Source: Amycolatopsis pittospori (GTDB lineage: Bacteria > Actinomycetota > Actinomycetes > Mycobacteriales > Pseudonocardiaceae). From it: DNA of 54,735 bases. Below, piece by piece: positions 16,425 through 24,458 of the stretch; the first letter of the stretch is position 1; every line of letters begins with the position of its first letter. The stretch spans positions 1 through 54,735 of the forward strand of contig NZ_JACBXD010000053.1 of assembly GCF_013870525.1 (NCBI RefSeq), written 5' to 3'. Both the position numbers and the translations under genes were made by a program. The notes beneath the pieces are model-generated. The model was given only the letters and a program-made list of their open reading frames with translations. It was not told the DNA's origin and searched no databases.

Positions 16425-17012
16425 AGGAACGGGCTTCCGCACGAGGGTGAGCAGCAGGGCTCCGGCGATCCAGCCGAGCATCGCGCCGCCGGTGTTGTTG
16501 AGCAGGTCGTCGACGTCGAAGATCCGGTAGACGTAGGGCGCGGTGCCGAAATTCGCGGTCAGCTGGGTGATCTCGATCAGCAGCGAAGCGGTGAAACCGA
16601 TCAGCGTGGTGCCGATGAGGCCGCGCTTCCAGAGCGTCCTGGCGAAGAAGCCGAGCGGGACGAACAGCAGCACGTTCATGGTGGCCTGCTGGAAGGTCTG
16701 GGTGGTGAACCAGTCGGCCATCGGCAGCCCGTGCTTGACCAGTTCGGTGTGGATGTCACCGATCCACTGGAACGGGTGCAGCTGCACGGTCTGGCTCAGC
16801 CGTTTGACGCCGGGGCCGGGCAGCGGCAGGAAGGTCACCGCGAGCGTCATGCAGGCGTAGAGCAGCACGGCCGCCATGGTGAGGACGGGACGAAGACGCA
16901 CCTGGCCGTGCCGGGCGTGCAGGACGATCAGCTGCGGGATCAGCACCGTCGCCCAGAGCGCGAAGAAGCCGATCAAGCCGTACTGCAGGGCGGTGACCTG
17001 TGCGTTCGTCAT
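16365..17012 (-). CDS. VanZ family membrane protein
   Basis: The protein has 215 residues and about five membrane helices (LIGFFALWATVLIPQLIVL; VLTMAAVLLYACMTLAVTFL; TMNVLLFVPLGFFA; GTTLIGFTASLLIEITQL; GGAMLGWIAGALLLTLV). The VanZ signatures are LLFVPLGFF, SLLIEITQL and FDVDDLLNNTGGAMLG. VanZ-like proteins are linked to low-level teicoplanin resistance and envelope function. The ATG at 17012 (MTNAQVTALQYG) was chosen because the helices begin just after it; a longer frame upstream is not supported. Confidence 0.87.
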   Translation of the reverse strand: MTNAQVTALQYGLIGFFALWATVLIPQLIVLHARHGQVRLRPVLTMAAVLLYACMTLAVTFLPLPGPGVKRLSQTVQLHPFQWIGDIHTELVKHGLPMADWFTTQTFQQATMNVLLFVPLGFFARTLWKRGLIGTTLIGFTASLLIEITQLTANFGTAPYVYRIFDVDDLLNNTGGAMLGWIAGALLLTLVRKPVPSTVELQLPSRQRVDLAEVR

Positions 17013-17078
17013 GACACAGACGTTATGGATCATGAGGGTCCCGCCACTTCGGTCGAAGGGCCGCGGCGGACGGGGCCG

Positions 17079-17114
17079 GATCGGCCAAGTGGCCGACCCT
17101 GATCTTGGCCGATC
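17079..17114. promoter_or_regulatory. 11-bp perfect inverted repeat between vanZ-like and GNAT genes
   Basis: GATCGGCCAAG (17079-17089) and CTTGGCCGATC (17104-17114) are perfect inverted repeats with a 14-bp spacer in a divergent promoter region. It could be an operator controlling both genes. Confidence 0.5.
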
Positions 17115-17162
17115 GGCGATATCCGTTTCGCCGCTCGCCGGTGACCGTGAGAATCTGCCCTG

Positions 17163-17651
17163 ATGCTGCTTGTTCGCCGGCTGACGGCCGGAGATCTCGA
17201 CGCCTTCCGTGACATTCGCCTGCGTGCCCTGACGGACACCCCCGAGAACTACGGCTCGGTCGCCGAGGCCGAACGGGCCCAGTCCGACGAAGAGTGGCTC
17301 GCGCGGCTCGACGCGGATGCCTGGTTCGTCGCCTTCGAGGCGGATCGGCCGGTCGGCCTGGTCGCCGGAAGGGCGCGCGACGACGGCTGGATCCTCTATT
17401 CGATGTGGGTCGCGCCCGAGTCGCGGGGCCAGGGGCTGGCCGAGAGGCTGGTGAACGAGATCCGGGCGGCCGCCGAGGACGATGGCGCGCGTGAGGTGTG
17501 GCTGCACGTCGCGGAGGACAACGACCGGGCGCGGCGGCTGTACCTGAGGCTCGGTTTCGTCCCGACGGGTGAACTGGAGCCGATGCCGAACGACATCACC
17601 AGGCGCCGGGAGCGCCTTTATTTACCTGTTACCGCCGGTAGCAGTAAATAG
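17163..17651 (+). CDS. GNAT family N-acetyltransferase
   Basis: The protein has 162 residues. The acetyl-CoA-binding motif A is ILYSMWVAPESRGQGLAERL, with R-G-Q-G-L matching the (Q/R)-x-x-G-x-(G/A) loop. Motif B follows (EVWLHVAEDNDRARRLYLRL) with the usual LGFVPTGE turn. Substrate unknown. It is followed after 14 bp by an alpha/beta hydrolase gene, so the two may be co-transcribed. Confidence 0.88.
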   Translation: MLLVRRLTAGDLDAFRDIRLRALTDTPENYGSVAEAERAQSDEEWLARLDADAWFVAFEADRPVGLVAGRARDDGWILYSMWVAPESRGQGLAERLVNEIRAAAEDDGAREVWLHVAEDNDRARRLYLRLGFVPTGELEPMPNDITRRRERLYLPVTAGSSK

Positions 17652-17665
17652 CCTAACCTCGCGGT

Positions 17666-18454
17666 ATGGACAACGTCGTCTTCGACCGCGCCGGCCAGGG
17701 TGAGCCGCTGGTGCTGATCCACGGGGTCGGCCACCGGCGCCAGGCCTGGTCACCCGTGGTCCCGCTGCTCACCTCGCAGCGGGACGTCATCACCGTCGAC
17801 CTCCCCGGATTCGGCGAGTCCGCGCCGCACGAGAGCGGCTACGGCATCGAGTCCGCCGTCGAGATGTTCGGGAAGTTCTTCGGCGAACTCGGCCTCGGCA
17901 GGCCGCACGTCGCGGGCAACTCGCTCGGCGGCCTGCTCTCGCTCGCGCTCGGGAAAGCGGGCCTCGTCCGCAGCGTGACGGCGTTGTCGCCCGCCGGGCT
18001 GTGGACGCCTCGGCAGCAGCGATACGCCCTGAGCATGCTGCGCACCCACCGAGTGCTCGCCGAACGGATCCCCGAACGCACCGCGCGCCGCCTCGCCGCG
18101 ACCGCGGCGGGCCGATCGGTGCTGACCGGGATGATCGTCGGCCGTCCGGACCGGCTCACCACCCAGGTCGTCATGGAGGACATGCGCGCGCTCGCCGGCT
18201 GTCCCGGCTTCCGCCCGACGCTGGAGCAGGCCCGCGGCGGATTCCGGTTCGACGGCGTCGTCGAGAACGTCCCGGTGACCATCGCGTGGGCGCAGCGCGA
18301 CCGCATCCTCGCCCGTCCGAAGGCCGCCGAGCTGCGGCGGATCGCCCCGAAGGCGGAACTGGTGGTCCTGCGCGGCTGCGGGCACGTGCCGATGAGCGAC
18401 GAACCCGAACTGGTCGCGCGAGTGCTCCTGGACGGCAGTTCGCGCGCCATGTGA
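17666..18454 (+). CDS. Alpha/beta fold hydrolase
   Basis: The protein has 262 residues. Oxyanion-hole strand LVLIHGVGHRRQAW, DLPGFGES, the nucleophile elbow GNSLGG (Ser in VAGNSLGGLLSLAL), a late acidic position near WAQRDRILARPKAAEL and the catalytic His in GCGHVPMSDEP are all present. A lid region spans ~120-200. No signal peptide, so cytosolic. It resembles monoacylglycerol lipase or haloperoxidase-like esterases; substrate unknown. Confidence 0.88.
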   Translation: MDNVVFDRAGQGEPLVLIHGVGHRRQAWSPVVPLLTSQRDVITVDLPGFGESAPHESGYGIESAVEMFGKFFGELGLGRPHVAGNSLGGLLSLALGKAGLVRSVTALSPAGLWTPRQQRYALSMLRTHRVLAERIPERTARRLAATAAGRSVLTGMIVGRPDRLTTQVVMEDMRALAGCPGFRPTLEQARGGFRFDGVVENVPVTIAWAQRDRILARPKAAELRRIAPKAELVVLRGCGHVPMSDEPELVARVLLDGSSRAM

Positions 18455-18560
18455 CGTTTGCTTATCGTCCTGATTTCGACCCTGGTGAACGTCAAGTTCG
18501 CAAGGCAAACTCCTCCGCCGTGCGCCTGTTGGGGACTTCCGCGCACGAATCGGAGGAAAG

Positions 18561-20249
18561 ATGAAGCTCTCTACCCGGCTGGCCGTGGTCGCCGGCGCCG
18601 CGCTGACCGCGCTGGCCGCCGTCGCCGCGCCGGCGTCGGCCGCGCCGAGCGCGACCACCGACGTCCGGCTGATCACGTTCAACGACCTGCACGGCAACCT
18701 CGAACCGCCGTCCGGTTCGAGCGGCCGCGTCACGCTGCCCGACGGCACGACCGTCAACGCGGGCGGTGCCGTGTACCTCGCGGCGCACCTGAAGCGGCTT
18801 CGCGGCGAAGTGCGCAACTCGGTCGTGCTTTCGGCCGGTGACAGCATCGGTGCCTCGCCGGTGATCTCGGCGCTGTTCCACGACGAGCCGACGGTCGACC
18901 TGTTGAACATGCTCGGCGTCAAAGCCTCTGTGGTGGGCAACCACGAATTCGACGAGGGCCTCAAGGAACTCCGCCGGATCCAGAACGGCGGCTGCCATCC
19001 GACCGACGGCTGCCAGTTCCGGAAGTCCTTCAAGGGCGCGAACTTCCCGTTCCTCGGGTCCAATGTGTACTACGAGAACGGCTTCCCGGCGTTGCTGCCG
19101 TTCAGCATCGAGTTCTCCGGCGGCGTCCCGATCGGCATCATCGGCGCCACGCTGAAGGATCTGCCGCAGGTCGTCACCCCGGAGGCGATCAAGGGCCTCA
19201 AGTTCGGCGAAGAGGTCCAGGCCATCGACCGGACCGCGAAGCTGCTCGACCTCGTCGGCGTCAAGGCGCAGGTCGTGCTGCTGCACCAGGGCGACAACTC
19301 CGGGCCGGCCGGGCCGGACGAGTGCAAGGTCCAGCCGGGCGCCGCGACCGCCATCGCGCAGAAGGTGACGTCCAAGGTGGACGCGATCTTCACCGGACAC
19401 AGCCACCAGCAGTACAACTGCGTGATCAACGACCCCGACGGCAAGCCGCGCACCGTCATCCAGGGCGCGTCGTTCGGCCGTCTGCTCTCGGTCGTCGACC
19501 TGAAGATCGACCGCCGGACCCGCGACGTCGTCCGCGGCGAGACCAAGGCGCACAACGAGATCGTCACCCGCACCGTCGATCCGGACGGCGACGTGCAGAC
19601 GCTGATCGACGAGGCCAAGGCCAAGGCGGCGCCGATCGCGAACAAGGCCGTCGGCACCATCACCGCCGACCTGGTCGCCAAGGGCGCGCCGTCGGGCGAG
19701 TCCCCGCTCGGCGACGTCATCGCGGACGCCCAGCTCGAGGCCACCAAGTCGAACGGCGCCCAGATCGCCATGACGAACCCGGGCGGAATCCGCACCGACT
19801 TCACCTACGCGTCGTCGCCGAACGGTGAGGGCGACGGGGTCGTGACCTACGGCGAGGCGTTCGCCGTGCAGCCGTTCGCCAACATCATGCAGACGATCAC
19901 GCTCACCGGGGCGAACCTGAAGAACGTGCTCGAACAGCAGTGGCAGGCGAACGGGATCGTGCGGACCCTGCAGATCTCGAAGTCGCTGAAGTACTCGTTC
20001 TCGTCTTCGGCGCCTGCCGGATCGAAGATCTCGAACCTGACGCTCGACGGCACGCCGATCGACCCGGCGGCGTCGTACCGCGTTTCGGTGAACAACTTCC
20101 TCGCCGCCGGCGGGGACGGCTTCACCGAGTTCACGAAGGGGACCGGCCTCACCGGTGGTCCCGTGGACCTCGACGCGCTGATCGCGTACTTCGCGGCGCA
20201 CCCGAACGTCGCACCGCCGGCCGCGGACCGGATCACCGTCCTGCCGTAA
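18561..20249 (+). CDS. Secreted bifunctional metallophosphatase/5'-nucleotidase
   Basis: The protein has 562 residues with a signal peptide (MKLSTRLAVVAGAALTALAA..APASA). The metallophosphoesterase domain shows TFNDLHGNLEP, SAGDSIGASP, VVGNHEFDEG and FTGHSHQQYNC, covering all metal-ligand motifs. The C-terminal 5'-nucleotidase domain contains ESPLGDVIADAQLEAT, AMTNPGGIRTDF and NNFLAAGGDGFTEF (substrate-binding). It should release phosphate from extracellular nucleotides. RBS GGAGGAAAG precedes the ATG. Confidence 0.94.
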   Translation: MKLSTRLAVVAGAALTALAAVAAPASAAPSATTDVRLITFNDLHGNLEPPSGSSGRVTLPDGTTVNAGGAVYLAAHLKRLRGEVRNSVVLSAGDSIGASPVISALFHDEPTVDLLNMLGVKASVVGNHEFDEGLKELRRIQNGGCHPTDGCQFRKSFKGANFPFLGSNVYYENGFPALLPFSIEFSGGVPIGIIGATLKDLPQVVTPEAIKGLKFGEEVQAIDRTAKLLDLVGVKAQVVLLHQGDNSGPAGPDECKVQPGAATAIAQKVTSKVDAIFTGHSHQQYNCVINDPDGKPRTVIQGASFGRLLSVVDLKIDRRTRDVVRGETKAHNEIVTRTVDPDGDVQTLIDEAKAKAAPIANKAVGTITADLVAKGAPSGESPLGDVIADAQLEATKSNGAQIAMTNPGGIRTDFTYASSPNGEGDGVVTYGEAFAVQPFANIMQTITLTGANLKNVLEQQWQANGIVRTLQISKSLKYSFSSSAPAGSKISNLTLDGTPIDPAASYRVSVNNFLAAGGDGFTEFTKGTGLTGGPVDLDALIAYFAAHPNVAPPAADRITVLP

Positions 20250-20267
20250 CCCCTCCGCGCGTGCCAT

Positions 20268-20310
20268 GAACGGCCCGTTACTGGCAAATTTTGCGAGTAA
20301 CGGGCCGTTC
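20268..20310. repeat. Long intergenic hairpin, 15-bp perfect arms (ATGAACGG word)
   Basis: Arms at 20268-20282 and 20296-20310 (GAACGGCCCGTTACT and its complement) are perfect. The 13-nt middle (GGCAAATTTTGCG) is itself a near-palindrome, so the whole element can fold into one rod. It lies 18 bp after the nucleotidase stop and could end that transcript. It also contains a spurious ATG reading MNGPLLANFASNGPFLA. Confidence 0.8.
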
Positions 20311-20373
20311 CTTGCGTCCGGAGGCGTCCGATGCGGACATTCGGGGGTGGTTTTGTCAGTGACCCAGGGCACA

Positions 20374-20721
20374 ATGTCCGCCATGACGACCTGGGAAGAA
20401 GTCGTGGGCCTGGCGGCCGTGCTGCCGGAGGTCGAGGAGTCCACGTCGTACCGCACACCGTCGCTCAAGGTCGCGGGCAAGAGCTTCGCCCGGCTGCGCA
20501 CCGAAGCCGAGGGTGGGCTGATGCTGTTGTGCGAGCACGCGGAAAAGGAGGCCCTGCTGGCCTCGGGCGACCCCGCGTACTTCACCACTCCGCATTACGA
20601 CGGCTACGGCGCGATCCTTGTCGACCTGGAGAAGGTCGACAAGGCACAGTTGCGTGAACTCATCGAGGAGGCCTGGCGGCTGAAGGCGCCGGCCAGGCTC
20701 ACGAAAGGACTGGACGACTAG
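20374..20721 (+). CDS. MmcQ/YjbR family DNA-binding-fold protein
   Basis: The protein has 115 residues (MSAMTTWEEVVGLAAVLPEV...). The pattern TSYRTPSLKVAGKSFARLR, then LLCEHAEKEALLAS and AILVDLEKVDKAQLRELIEE, fits the MmcQ/YjbR (CyaY-like fold) family. Biological role unknown. An in-frame ATG at 20266 lies inside the upstream hairpin and is rejected as the start; ATG 20374 or 20383 fits the family length. The stop codon shares CTAG with the convergent GNAT gene. Confidence 0.85.
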   Translation: MSAMTTWEEVVGLAAVLPEVEESTSYRTPSLKVAGKSFARLRTEAEGGLMLLCEHAEKEALLASGDPAYFTTPHYDGYGAILVDLEKVDKAQLRELIEEAWRLKAPARLTKGLDD

Positions 20722-21245
20722 CGAAGCTCGCCTTCGAGGAGGCTCATCAGGTACTCGTCGTGCCACTCGCCGTTCTGGCCACGGAACGACTGGCGGTGCC
20801 GGCCGTCCACCTGGAATCCGAGCTTCTTGTAGACGTGGATCGCGGCCTCGTTGCCGACCACGACCCACAGCGCGATCATGTGCAGCCGCATCATTTCGAA
20901 GCCGTAGCGGCAAAGCGTTCGCATGGCGTCGGTGCCGTACCCGCTGCCCCAGTGATCCTTCTCGCCGAGGTAGATGTCTAGCTCGGCGCGCCCCTGCTCC
21001 GGCGTGGCGTCGCGCAGGGTGCAGGTGCCGATCAGCGTGCCGACGGCGAGACTCTCGATCGCGAAGCTCGCCTCCGCGTAGCTGTTGGGCTTCCGTTTGG
21101 CGAAACGCTCGCGGATCTGGGCGAGCGATTCCGGGTGATCCGCGGGCAACCAGCGCACGACCTCCGGATCGTTGTGCCAGCGCCACAGCGTGTCGGCGTC
21201 CTCGGGCTCCAGCGGTCGCAAACGGACCAGCTCGCCGGTCGGCAT
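20718..21245 (-). CDS. GNAT family N-acetyltransferase (RimJ/RimL type)
   Basis: The protein has 175 residues. The pattern VRLRPLEPEDADTLWRWHND, then IGTCTLRDATPEQGRAELDIYLG, HWGSGYGTDAMRTLCRYGF and GNEAAIHVYKKLGFQVDGRHR, is the RimJ/RimL-like acetyltransferase signature. The ATG at 21245 follows GGGGGAGAACG. It lies 32 bp after the FDOR gene on the same strand and is probably co-transcribed. The target, an N-terminal amine of a protein or small molecule, is unknown. Confidence 0.88.
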   Translation of the reverse strand: MPTGELVRLRPLEPEDADTLWRWHNDPEVVRWLPADHPESLAQIRERFAKRKPNSYAEASFAIESLAVGTLIGTCTLRDATPEQGRAELDIYLGEKDHWGSGYGTDAMRTLCRYGFEMMRLHMIALWVVVGNEAAIHVYKKLGFQVDGRHRQSFRGQNGEWHDEYLMSLLEGELR

Positions 21246-21277
21246 CGTTCTCCCCCGATGATCGTCTGTTCGTCCGA

Positions 21278-21670
21278 TTATCGCGCGATACCGCTGAGCA
21301 GCCAACGCCTTATCGGGATCTCCAGCAGCACCCTGGCCCCGAACGGCTCGATCTCCTCACCAGCGGTCCAGCCGTCGTACTTCGCCGCCAGCGCCGCGAG
21401 AATGTCTTCACGCAGCGCTCCGCGATGGACGCGCACCTGCCCTTCGGCGACAACGGGCGCGTCGCCGTCTTCGAGCGCGAGGCTGACCCGCGGGTCGTTG
21501 TCGACGTTGCGCACCTTCACGTTGTTCTCGCCGCTGCTGACCCAGAAGACGTCGTCGCGATACACGAACCAGACCGGCGTGACATGCGGTGATCCGTCCG
21601 GACGAAGCGTGCACAGCCACACGTTCCGCTCCCGTGCGAGGCGTTCTATAAGCGATTGATCACGTTTCAC
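21278..21670 (-). CDS. PPOX-class F420-dependent oxidoreductase (FDOR-B-like)
   Basis: The protein has 130 residues from the GTG at 21670. The split-barrel flavin/F420 pattern is clear: LARERNVWLCTLRPDGSPHV, TPVWFVYRDDVFWVSSGENN, VKVRNVDNDPRVSLALEDGD. The last part (VLLEIPIRRWLLSGIAR) closes the barrel. Proteins of this class reduce unsaturated bonds with F420H2 or bind flavin; substrate unknown. The frame continues upstream without a credible start. Confidence 0.85.
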   Translation of the reverse strand: MKRDQSLIERLARERNVWLCTLRPDGSPHVTPVWFVYRDDVFWVSSGENNVKVRNVDNDPRVSLALEDGDAPVVAEGQVRVHRGALREDILAALAAKYDGWTAGEEIEPFGARVLLEIPIRRWLLSGIAR

Positions 21671-21706
21671 CTGGTCAGCCTGCCCGAAAGCTAGGGTCCG
21701 GGGCGT

Positions 21707-22108
21707 ATGAAGGTCCACCAGTACTGCTACTTCGCCTTGAAGAGCGAAACCGTGTCCGCCGGGGAGATCACCGCGCGGCTCGGCATGGAGCCCGACGAGG
21801 TCATGGTGCTGGGTTCGAGGATCCCCGAGCGGCGGGTGCCGCGTATGCACGCCTGGAAGATCGTGCAGCGCGGCGTGGATTCCGTCGACGACCAGATCGA
21901 GCGCGTGATCGGCAGACTCGCGCCGGTCCGGCCGGCGATCCGGACACTGGTGGACGAAGGCGTGAGCGCCGTGCTGCAGGTGGTCCGCTACTTCCATCAC
22001 CGGGACGGTGGTGAGGAGTTCGGCTGGCATCTGTCCCCGGCCGTGCTCGCGTTCCTGGCCGAGGCGGCCGCCGCATTGGACGTCGACGAATACGACCTCA
22101 GCGAATGA
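21707..22108 (+). CDS. DUF4279-like protein
   Basis: The protein has 133 residues: HQYCYFALKSETVSAGEITA, RLGMEPDEVMVLGSR, a Trp (AWKIVQRG), a central helix (DDQIERVIGRLAPVRPAIRT) and a strand pair ending FGWHLSPAVLAFLAEAAAAL. This matches the DUF4279 layout of strand-helix, W, helix, strands, helix. Function unknown; family assignment by pattern only. It is divergent from the FDOR gene. Confidence 0.7.
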   Translation: MKVHQYCYFALKSETVSAGEITARLGMEPDEVMVLGSRIPERRVPRMHAWKIVQRGVDSVDDQIERVIGRLAPVRPAIRTLVDEGVSAVLQVVRYFHHRDGGEEFGWHLSPAVLAFLAEAAAALDVDEYDLSE

Positions 22109-22194
22109 CCTTCCACTGAGCCGGTGCACGGCGGCGAGGCCGGAGATGGTGGGATGGTGCCCCACAGCCGGACAACCCCCGTTGGGAGCCCAGC

Positions 22195-22848
22195 ATGTCG
22201 AGCGAGAACTGGCCGCTGCGTCAGGACCCGGAGTCGCCGGTCATCATCTCCCGGTCGCTGGTGGAGGACAGCGCGAACCTCGCGTTCGTCGTGCTGGACG
22301 ACGACGGCGACTGGTTCATCAGCGACGGCAACGAGTTCTCCGAGGACATGGAGTCCAACCGCGACGCGTTCGGGTCGCTGCCGCTGCAGGCGGCGCTGGA
22401 CCTCATCCCCGAACTCGCCGCACTCGCCGGCCTCCCCACCGGCATGGCCGCCGACTGGGACCCCGAGCGGCGCACCTGGCTGCTGAGCTCGGTCGCCGAC
22501 TCCGACGATGACGACGAGGACCTCCTCGTGCGTGCCGCCCGTCTCGCCGCGTGGACGCACCCGGGCTCGCCGCTCGAAGAAGTGCAGGTGAGCACCGAAC
22601 TCGCCGAGATCCCCACCGACCCCGCCGCGCCCGTCCGCGCCGTGCGCCAGGTCGTGCGCGAGGCCGACGGCAGCTGGCTGCTCGTTGGCTTCCAGGTGCC
22701 GGAGGACCAGGACTTCGAGGTCGAAGCGCTGGAGATGGAACACGCCGTCACCCTGTATCCGGACGTCGCGCTGGTGCTGAGCGCCGCGCCCGGCCAGGTC
22801 TACGACCGCGCTTCCGCCGACGCCCCGTGGGAACTCGTCGAAGGCTAG
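22195..22848 (+). CDS. Conserved hypothetical acidic protein
   Basis: The protein has 217 residues and is acidic. An N-terminal segment LAFVVLDDDGDWFISDGNEF is followed by a helical region (LPLQAALDLIPELAALAG) and a second strand-rich part (VRQVVREADGSWLLVGFQVP, VEALEMEHAVTLYPDVALVL). The two parts may be internally related (W-x-[FL] after an acidic strand). No motif for a known enzyme. The stop codon shares CTAG with the convergent gene at 22845. Confidence 0.75.
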   Translation: MSSENWPLRQDPESPVIISRSLVEDSANLAFVVLDDDGDWFISDGNEFSEDMESNRDAFGSLPLQAALDLIPELAALAGLPTGMAADWDPERRTWLLSSVADSDDDDEDLLVRAARLAAWTHPGSPLEEVQVSTELAEIPTDPAAPVRAVRQVVREADGSWLLVGFQVPEDQDFEVEALEMEHAVTLYPDVALVLSAAPGQVYDRASADAPWELVEG

Positions 22849-23210
22849 AGGCAGCGCAGCCAGACCGCGTGCCGCCAGGACGCGCCGTCGGCTTCGACAT
22901 CGACGACTCCGATTTCCACGTGGGTGGAGGACGTCGTGTCCGTGCCGACGCAGGTGGGACCGAAGGCACCGTCGTGCCGGACATGGTCGGGGCCGGTCCA
23001 TCGTGCTCCGGCCAGGATGAAGCCGTCACCCTCCGATCGGCCGTCCGGCGCCTCGGTGAGCCAGATGGTGTTTCCCGCCGCGTTGGGCCAGGCCCAGCCT
23101 TCGAACACGGTCGGCCGGACGTCCCGGTTCACCAGCCAGGTCGCCGTGATGACGACGGCGACTCCGGTGACGGCCGCGGTGACAGCGTGTCTCCTGATCG
23201 TCCCGTTCAC
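22845..23210 (-). CDS. Small membrane-anchored hypothetical protein
   Basis: The protein has 121 residues from the GTG at 23210. One N-terminal hydrophobic segment (AVTAAVTGVAVVITATWLV) serves as anchor or uncleaved signal. The outside part contains WPNAAGNTIWLTEAPDGRSE and two cysteines (FGPTCVG and the C-terminal WLRCL) that may form a disulfide. It starts 4 bp after the GNAT gene stop, so the pair is an operon. Function unknown. Confidence 0.65.
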   Translation of the reverse strand: MNGTIRRHAVTAAVTGVAVVITATWLVNRDVRPTVFEGWAWPNAAGNTIWLTEAPDGRSEGDGFILAGARWTGPDHVRHDGAFGPTCVGTDTTSSTHVEIGVVDVEADGASWRHAVWLRCL

Positions 23211-23214
23211 GGCT

Positions 23215-23703
23215 TCAGCCGAAATCGCAGTACATGACGTGCAGCCCGATACGGCCCAGCGTCGGATGCGCGAACGCGCCCGGCACCGTTCCGACGATCT
23301 TGAACCCGAGCCGCTCGTAAACGCGGATCCCGGCCAGGTTCGATTCGGCGACCGCGTTGAACTGCATCCCCGCGAAACCCTGTTCCCTCGCCCAATCCAG
23401 GACGTGCGCACACAACGCGCTGCCGACGCCCTTGCCGCGAACATCCTTGTCCACCATGAAACTGGCCGTCGACACATGAGACCCGGGTCCGTCGCGATTC
23501 GGACCCATTTTGGCCGTGCCGAGCACCTTCCCGTCCTCGACCGCGACGACCGTCCGCGCCGGCGGCGTCGCGGCCCAGAGCCCACGCGCGGTTTCTTCGG
23601 TCAGGTCCGGGTCATACGTGTACGTGTCCGCGGCGCGCACGACCTCGCGCACGATCGGCCACACCTGGACCCAGTCGTCGTCGGTGAACCCCCGGATCTC
23701 CAT
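23215..23703 (-). CDS. GNAT family N-acetyltransferase
   Basis: The protein has 162 residues from the ATG at 23703 (MEIRGFTDDDWVQVWPIVRE). Motif A is ASFMVDKDVRGKGVGSALCA (R-G-K-G-V-G), motif B GMQFNAVAESNLAGIRVYER with LGFKIVGTVPGAF. A TYDPDLTEETARGLW segment matches the phosphinothricin-acetyltransferase-like group. Substrate unknown. Co-transcribed with the small membrane protein downstream. Confidence 0.88.
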   Translation of the reverse strand: MEIRGFTDDDWVQVWPIVREVVRAADTYTYDPDLTEETARGLWAATPPARTVVAVEDGKVLGTAKMGPNRDGPGSHVSTASFMVDKDVRGKGVGSALCAHVLDWAREQGFAGMQFNAVAESNLAGIRVYERLGFKIVGTVPGAFAHPTLGRIGLHVMYCDFG

Positions 23704-23771
23704 GTCCCGCACGCTACCCGTAACAACCACCCGGCCTCGCCCGACTTTCTCCTGCGACCCGAGGAGTTCGG

Positions 23772-24041
23772 ATGGCCGAGTACGAGATCGTCTGCACCGT
23801 CCAGACCGGTTGTACCGCCGGTGGCCACATCCTGGCCGTCTGCCGTGGCGGCGCCGACCACCCGATGAGGGTCGCCGAGATCTACCAGTCGATGGACGGC
23901 GGCGACCGCTACTTCACCGATGCCGGCGGTCTCAAGGCCTACGTACGGAAATGGGCTTGTCCTTGTGGTGAGGGAACGTTGAGGTCCATGGCCGACGCGA
24001 CTCTGCGGAACAATCTCGACAGTTTGCCGCTCTGCGGCTAG
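23772..24041 (+). CDS. Small Cys-containing conserved protein (DUF3892-like)
   Basis: The protein has 89 residues. It opens AEYEIVCTVQTGCTAGGHIL and contains a C-x-C pair (KWACPCGEG) and a C-terminal Cys. The strand pattern with ITxV-like start and a short YF-T-D segment (DRYFTDAGGLKAYVRKW) resembles DUF3892 proteins, but the match is weak. Cysteines could bind metal. Function unknown. Confidence 0.6.
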   Translation: MAEYEIVCTVQTGCTAGGHILAVCRGGADHPMRVAEIYQSMDGGDRYFTDAGGLKAYVRKWACPCGEGTLRSMADATLRNNLDSLPLCG

Positions 24042-24070
24042 AGGTTCGGCTTGTGCGGAAGATCCTGCCC

Positions 24071-24121
24071 GTGTTCATGAAGGAATTGGGACGCTCAACG
24101 TCCCAATTCCTTCATGAACAC
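24071..24121. repeat. Long intergenic hairpin, 23-bp perfect arms
   Basis: Arms at 24071-24093 and 24099-24121 are perfectly complementary with a 5-nt loop (CTCAA). The outer end reads GTGTTCATGAAGG. It lies 29 bp past the stop of the gene ending at 24041 and just before the integrated element, and could end transcription on both strands. Confidence 0.85.
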
Positions 24122-24241
24122 GCCTGCGTCCACTCCGTGCAAGCCGTGTTGCTGTGTCCGTCGCTCTGCCATCAGCACCGGACGGGCGGCACGACGGCCT
24201 GACTGGCCGGTTCACTAACTGCTCGCCTTGGAGAATGACCG

Positions 24242-24344
24242 GACAAAGCGAAAGCCCCAGGTCCACAGTGGACATCCACTGACCTGGGGCTTTCGCGGGA
24301 GAGCGGATGACGGGAATCGAACCCGCGTATTCAGCTTGGGAAGC
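24242..24344. repeat. attL-type direct repeat (tRNA-Gly 3' half plus terminator copy)
   Basis: Copy of 29591-29693 with one mismatch. It holds the terminator hairpin and 43 nt of the 3' end of tRNA-Gly on the minus strand, stopping within the anticodon region (GGGAAGC). Confidence 0.88.
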
Positions 24345-24426
24345 AGGGTGATCATGCTGGAAATTGCTCTTGACCTGCGGATGAGCCTGTCTCGCGGTGC
24401 CCGCCGTTGACCTTGGTTGACCGGTC

Positions 24427-24457
24427 TTAATGGCACGCTAATGACATGATGGCACGC
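24427..24457. promoter_or_regulatory. Integrase arm-type repeats, left end
   Basis: TTAATGGCACGC (24427-24438), a partial CTAATGAC and TGATGGCACGC (24447-24457) lie inside the left end. The same TAATGGCACG word occurs twice at 29553-29575 by the right end. They are probable arm-type binding sites of the tyrosine integrase. Confidence 0.5.
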
Positions 24458-24458
24458 C

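Noticed and set aside
20266..20373. N-terminal extension of the MmcQ/YjbR protein
   Set aside because: The ATG lies in the long hairpin and the extension has no family match.
24302..24344. A second tRNA-Gly gene
   Set aside because: Only the 3' 43 nt are present; the D arm and 5' acceptor strand are missing. It is the att copy.
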